Positions 58,940 to 64,000 of a DNA stretch of 64,000 nt are shown here, piece by piece. This DNA is from Paragonimus westermani (lineage: Eukaryota > Platyhelminthes > Trematoda > Plagiorchiida > Troglotrematidae). The first letter of the stretch is position 1. Each line of letters begins with the position of its first letter. The DNA lies in NCBI GenBank assembly GCA_008508345.1, contig QNGE01003322.1:1-64000 (forward strand), given 5' to 3'. Below the pieces are notes generated by a model. That model was not told the origin of the DNA. It worked only from the letters and a program-made list of their open reading frames with translations, and did not search any database. The position numbers and the translations under genes are program-made.

Positions 58940-60749
58940 GACGAATCAAAGGAATCTTCACAGTGAAGCCATTCGCAACTGAAGTTATTACTGATATCAC
59001 AGGAGACCTATTTTGCCAGTATGATAGAAAAAATGGATTAAATCACCATGGCTACAAGCACCAGAACACACAAAAAGATGACGCCAACACTGTGTCCCGT
59101 TTTATGCTGGTCAGTCGGCTTAGTAGTAAGTCGGCAACGTTGACCGATTGAAGGTGGTACTATAGGAAACAGATCTCAAAGGTTCTTAAGCAGTTGGGGC
59201 ATCTTAACATCTCTCTAGAGCGAATTTGATGGCTACAAAGATTCCGCGTAACATTACCTAAATTGCGTACTGCGATTTGCGTTCTATGTTGTGACTGACT
59301 TCTAGAAACTGATCACATTGCAACTAAGTATTCACAGTGGAAGTGGAAGTAGCCGACTTATGACGTGCTCCGACCGAGATAAACATACTCTCCTGCAGTT
59401 GTCGCCTGAGTCTCAGTTGGTTGACGAACGCAAGCGCAGGGGCTTCAGTATATAGAACGTACCTTATTCAAAAAGCTTTAAGGTCGTTAGAAAGGATATT
59501 TATCGGCTAAACCGGTCTACCTTTCTAGCAATTCTCAAGTCTGTCTGATCTAAATGGTGCACCCGGTTGACGTACTTAACAAGGATAAGTGGGCCTCGCC
59601 TGTTACAAACAGCTATCCTAATTGAAGGAACAATGAAATGAATGATTGCAGCTTGACTTTTCACCTGTTCGTGTTTCCCTTAGTGTGATCGATTGTCATT
59701 CTGACAGAACGAGATATTCTAGGTTCGAGTGAGCACAACCATATACCCTCATGACACCCAATAATTGTTCCCACATGAATGTCATAAATTACCTTCGAAT
59801 ACTGGCCAAACAGGGTCCACGTGTCTAAATAATTCACTCACTGTGCACTGGGGGCTGGTGGCTTTACTGAACATTATGACAGGATGAATTAGCCTTTTTC
59901 ATTCATTGAGTTTCTTCAGACAAAATCATGTACTATGTTTACTGTGGACAGTGAAATTGTCTCCTGGTAAGGTTTTTATGCCAACGGGATTTTATAATTT
60001 AGTGGTCTAAGCGCGATTTGGAAACTTCGTATTCGACGAAACTTATTTACAATATAGACCAGGGAGTTTTATTGAAAGAGGAAAATATGAGACAAAATAC
60101 TGAACACTCTCGTTGTGACTGTCTCGCAGTGATTAATACTATCTAGAGAAGGTGGTGCGACTCTTTATAGGTTCGCACTTGGAGATCATGTGTCTGTAGC
60201 TGGTAGCTTCTGGATACTTCTGAATCATTCAAACCACTGCGTTCCCTTAATCCATTTAGTCAAATGGTGAGATGTTAAAGTATCGATTTACTATCATCAG
60301 CTACCAAAAGTTGAACCAGCAAGTTTTACACAAACCGCACAACAATAACAGTTGGACGAGTCAGCCACATAGTTCTGACCTTGACACTCTAATAGTGCAG
60401 TCAGTTTTGCAGTGGAAGGATTGATTAGGTTAGCGCGTTCTTTGCACACAAAACTGACCGAGGTTGTTTGAGTAGCATTGCCTAATTAATCGTGAGCGGC
60501 TTCTGGTTGCGATTAAGTAACAATTTATTGACATATTTGACGGAGTGAACTTAGTGACCGGTCGCTAAGATGGGTTTGTGGATCGATGAGGCCGGGTTCT
60601 TCGAGCTTGTTACGGTCAGCAGGTAGGTTTTCGAGATTTCTGAATCAGTCTGGCATGTATTGAACGTCACAAGAAATATCACATGGCTGACCGTTACGAC
60701 TCACAAGTTGTCTTCTGCATGCAGGAAAATCGACGCAAAATTTCATCTT
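58940..60749. other. No recognisable gene or repeat
   Basis: No readable RT lies upstream of the Gypsy RNase H on the minus strand, and no other motif was recognised in this stretch. Confidence 0.35.
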
Positions 60750-61050
60750 GCATTTCTGACGGTACCATGTCTAGGTTGCACTCCAACTTCAATCATGGGA
60801 GACCTTAACCAGCAGAAACTAGATTTCATGAGTAACTTAAATAAGGTTGAAACATTCTCTTCCGTCTTCCAACTATTTGATAGGATAACGAAAGGTAATC
60901 TATTTTTGCACGTCTAGAATAATACTTGAAGGTCAGTTGGTCGGAAACAATTTTTTCTGTATCTAAATGATCACTAACGAGGCTGACATGATCGCCAATC
61001 CAAAAGTCACAACTCCACTTGGTCGTTGCGATTTTTGTACCGTTGAATGT
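60750..61050 (+). pseudogene. LINE (CR1/Jockey-like) APE endonuclease fragment
   Basis: The plus frame gives SIMGDLNQQKLDFMS with GDLN at 60798-60809 (catalytic 'GDfN' strand) and SSVFQLFDRITKGNLFLHV (compare 'f...q.Vd.PTRg.nlLDLV'). After a frameshift, MITNEADMIANPKVTTPLGR at 60967 onward is the 'vitNe...v.......PLG.SDH' end. The catalytic SDH reads CDF, so the histidine is lost. The domain order is correct and compact, showing a single decayed copy; the downstream RT is not readable. Confidence 0.8.
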
Positions 61051-62239
61051 AGTTGCTCTTATTTAACTAGATGAGTTATTCCTCAAAGTTTGCGTCTAAA
61101 ACCTTACAGTAAATCAATAGAGCCAAAAATGAACAAACTTGGATGATCTAGCTTCATCTCTCACCCCTAACTCATCGTCGGGGAAATCTCCGATGCCGTT
61201 AAAACATGTTCCAGTAGTTTGCCTGATTCAGTAAAAAACCGCATTGCTTAGAACTAGGGTTAAACATCCAATTTCACTGAAGCGTTCAGCAAGGAGAACA
61301 TACTGACTGAAACGGGCGGAGCTTACGTTCGCTGAGCACATCGTGTAGTGCAGTGATTTTTTTATCATAAGAGATTTTTGGTTTTACAATCAACGTGGTC
61401 TTACATACAATCTGACGGCTAGCTCCAGGCTTTTTTCTAAGGAAGTCCTAACACACTAGAAGTGGATGAATCTTAAAGAACAGTGAACATACTTAGTCAC
61501 AGTTGAATCGTTTTGGAGTTTCAAAATCCCACTCGATTACTGCACAGCTGACAGACGGGCTGCACAGAACCTTTCCTGACCACCTTGTCAGTTCAAAACC
61601 GCATTCACTAAATGGCGATTCGCTAAGTCGGTCTGTCAAATTATTTACCATAAACTTTTCCCATACCTCCGCAAACCATCTAGAACGATTCTCCACCGAC
61701 TAATTTAGTGAAAACAGAAGCAACTATCCATAGCCCTTCTGTAACAACTTCTGCACTTATAAACAATGGGTGACAATAACCACAAGACTGCATGTATGCG
61801 TCCAGTGAGTTATGAACGTTGAGCACTTGAGATAGCTTGCGTTACGGGAATTGGACCGTTTAGAAAATTGAAGGAAAGTGAACGAATATGAATCAAAGTT
61901 GGTGTGGCAAAAGCTGACGGCTAATATACATGAAAGTATCGTATGCGGAAACTCAATGATGACGGAAGCTCGTTAATGGTTTATGTACTTTTCGGTTTCT
62001 ATGTGGATGAGCACTACAACTCCATTTCCGTGTGTATAATAGGTTGAAACGTGAAAAATATACCGTCCGTTAGACGCTAGTATCAATGACTCTCGTTTCA
62101 CCCATTACGCTGGAGAGTAGGAACATTGTTGACCAAGTACATGACAGAAAAAAATATAGTATAATTTGAAGACGGAAGATAGATATGGTTGGTGGTGAGC
62201 CAGTCATAGATATAGAACAACGAAGAACAATATCGCACC
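61051..62239. other. No recognisable feature
   Basis: Two mutually antisense short frames (61493-61703) are the only open stretches; no motif recognised. Confidence 0.35.
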
Positions 62240-62345
62240 AATGAGAAACAAGGGTTTCCCCAACAATCATACTAGTACAGTTTATACCTGGGATTTTGTA
62301 CAGGAAATCCGGCCTACTTACGTAATCCTGTTTAGCATATAGTGA
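62240..62345 (-). pseudogene. Possible PLE GIY-YIG endonuclease start
   Basis: The minus strand reads DFLYKIPGINCTSMIVGET. The PLE nuclease lead is 'gvvYkIpC.nC...YvGeT.r.L', so about ten positions agree. The first cysteine is glycine and the tyrosine before VGET is isoleucine. No helix or C-terminal part follows, so the assignment is tentative. Confidence 0.35.
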
Positions 62346-63229
62346 AACTCTCATCCGTGATAGTTTAGATATCTATCGCTGAAAGCGATGCAGTGGAAAA
62401 CAGTGGAGAAATTCGACTGACATAGGTTGAAATCTCATACTCTCGTTGACGTTTTAGTCAGTCTCACAAAGTAGAAAGTAAAATGTTAGAGGTAAAACTG
62501 AAAATTTGGACTTTTGTTGTCGGGACCGGCATTACATCTAGTAGCATTCCAGTTAGCCGATAGCGTAGACAGAAGAATGTATATATGACATATTCTGATG
62601 CCTTGACGTGAGTGTCAGGCAAGTGTCCCGTTTTGATCGACAAAGTTTTATTGACTAGAACCTCGATCCCTCAAGTATCAGCCATGTCATTTAGGCCATT
62701 GTGGACCAGCCAGATAAAAAGCAATGATGATCACAAGTTTGTATGACACATTGCTGACGTCATAGTTGGGCTGAGCACTAAGACATGAATCTCTGAGTAT
62801 ACGGTAAAACTATATTCACAGTTGCAGCAGTGTTGTCTTCCAAATACGAGAGAATAGGGCAGAAAGATACTTTAGAAACAAGAGCGTTACGATTGCTTAA
62901 CGATCTAGTATTCTGTACGATCAAAAACCTCACACACATTCTCAAACGCTTGAGGTAGCTTACGATACATCCATCACGTGCAGCAGTAAACAGAGCGAGT
63001 CATCAGTGTCTAGTTACTGTTTCCACTGGCTTAGTTTGCTCCCTACTGTCAAGCACGTCAGACCTTTGGGTCGTTGGCTCCAGGTAGGGTCTCCCTCAAA
63101 AAACCTGTTTCTTTACGTTCCATGGATCAAACTGTTCAATCCAGCCTGAGATCCCTTAAGTCGATGTGGAGCACGTGAGAGGATACAAGACATTGTCCAC
63201 TGAGACACGGACTGTGCTCACGTCATTAG
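62346..63229. other. No recognisable feature
   Basis: No open frame with a recognisable domain. The last 150 bases may contain the very start of the RTE-like endonuclease frame. Confidence 0.35.
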
Positions 63230-63870
63230 ATGGATGCGGCATCGGAAGGCCGAAATGCCGCATCTCACTAATCACCAAGGAACTGAGCCGGTAGGACATT
63301 GACGTGGCAGGCTTGAGTAGGATTAGCTTGCAGGCGAAGGTAAGTTTGAAGAAGCAGGTGCCAGATACATATTTCGTTGGACAGGGTACCGGCAGACAAT
63401 ACCCACCAGCACGGTATCCGTTTCACCACAGTTGGTCGTTTCAACGCCTTGATGATAGTGAAACGGATGGCATCAGCCTTCGAATCATGCCTACGCATCT
63501 GAGATTTGGTAGAGGGAAGCTAACCACACGTGTCATCATTTACGACCCAACTGCCTGTCACACCCATTACACAAAGGACATGTTTCACGATGAACTGTCC
63601 GTTACAGTCCGCTCAACAGCGGTGGGTGAACGGCCGGTTTTCCTGGGTGCCGTCAGCAAACTTGGCCAGGAGTCTTCGGATCCCACGGAATTGGGGCAAT
63701 TAGTAAGAAGGATGACCGTCTACTCCACGAGCTGGATGCTACAATCACACGATTCCAGCTGAAAACGAACAGCATCACAATGTGGAATTACCCACGAAGC
63801 GGCCATCAACTTTCGATCGATTGCGTGATCGTGTGATAGCGTGACAGTCCAGAAGTGGTTATCACGCAAG
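63230..63870 (+). pseudogene. RTE-like (CFDP2-type) LINE endonuclease, frameshifted
   Basis: The plus strand, over two or three frames, reads RISLITKELSR followed by DIDVAGLSRISLQAKVSLKK ('rtalvarEL.ry.iDiaALsETrf...g.l.e'), YFVGQGTG ('Y.FfwsG'), DGISLRI, YDPTACHTHYTKDMFHDELS ('YAPt.......k..FYe.L') and RPVFLGAVSKLGQ ('lIvLGDFNAkvG'). After a shift comes NSITMWNYPRSGHQLSIDCV ('ATW.hPrS..w.liDYVlv'). The catalytic GDFN reads GAVS, and the first ET of the active site is lost, so it is inactive. The order and spacing are those of an APE-type endonuclease of RTE-like LINEs, and the RT would lie beyond or be missing at the window edge. Confidence 0.8.
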
Positions 63871-64000
63871 TAATAAGCAAAGTTGAGTGTCAGCACAGAT
63901 CGTAGACTTGTTAGGACTGAATCGTTTGTTCATGTCTGTAAACGTGTTTACTCATGAGCATTCACACAGCGGTACAAACTGTATGTCAATTGGCTGTAAA
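63871..64000. other. Window end, nothing recognised
   Basis: No motif could be read; if the LINE copy is longer, its RT would follow here or outside the window. Confidence 0.4.

Noticed and set aside
1..64000. CRISPR arrays, prokaryotic operons, phage or plasmid functions
   Set aside because: No regularly spaced repeats, no ribosome-binding-site/operon structure and no long intact ORFs; the content is eukaryotic repeats.

Overview
This is eukaryotic DNA of animal type, AT-leaning, with no operons, no ribosome-binding sites and no long intact host gene. The coding signal I can support comes from broken transposable elements, and most of them match families that are abundant in flatworm (especially fluke) genomes: Penelope-like elements (PLE) with GIY-YIG nucleases, CR1/Jockey-like and RTE-like LINEs, a BEL/Pao LTR retrotransposon, a Ty3/Gypsy RNase H remnant, a ZSWIM3-like Mutator (MULE) transposase and a tRNA-derived SINE. 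The flatworm assignment is inferred from this mix and from general familiarity with the families. It has not been tested against any database.

Layout. At 0.64-1.83 kb there is a decayed MULE on the minus strand, ending in a SWIM zinc finger. At 4.13-5.01 kb lies the C-terminal half of a LINE reverse transcriptase on the plus strand, with one frameshift. At 5.12-5.86 kb is an unrecognised 247-codon open frame. From 8.35 to 15.7 kb is the best-preserved structure: a complete but dead BEL/Pao element on the minus strand (gag zinc finger, aspartic protease, RT, RNase H, integrase) between two diverged LTR-like repeats of about 373 bp, with a SINE lying inside it. From 15.3 to 22.9 kb is a repeat complex: LINE endonuclease fragments, PLE reverse transcriptase on the minus strand, and a cluster of PLE GIY-YIG/3' ends in head-to-head and head-to-tail order. 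Inside it, two single N bases at 16737 and 17507 delimit blocks that are (almost) exact copies of flanking sequence, so part of the arrangement is probably an assembly artefact.

From 23 to 64 kb the sequence is sparser. There are SINE copies (26.8, 27.2, 52.7 and 56.5 kb), PLE reverse transcriptase (36.6-37.1 kb), PLE endonuclease (55.8-56.2 kb, possibly 62.3 kb), a Gypsy-type RNase H region (58.1-58.9 kb), a CR1/Jockey-like endonuclease (60.75-61.05 kb) and an RTE-like endonuclease (63.23-63.87 kb). Long stretches between them hold nothing I recognise; they look like intergenic or intronic DNA.

I found no convincing novel functional system. The most informative points are the PLE 3'-end cluster, the probable misassembly, and the BEL/Pao element with its nested SINE. 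No element shown here looks able to move by itself. All family assignments are by reading translated motifs by eye; profile searches would be needed to confirm them.
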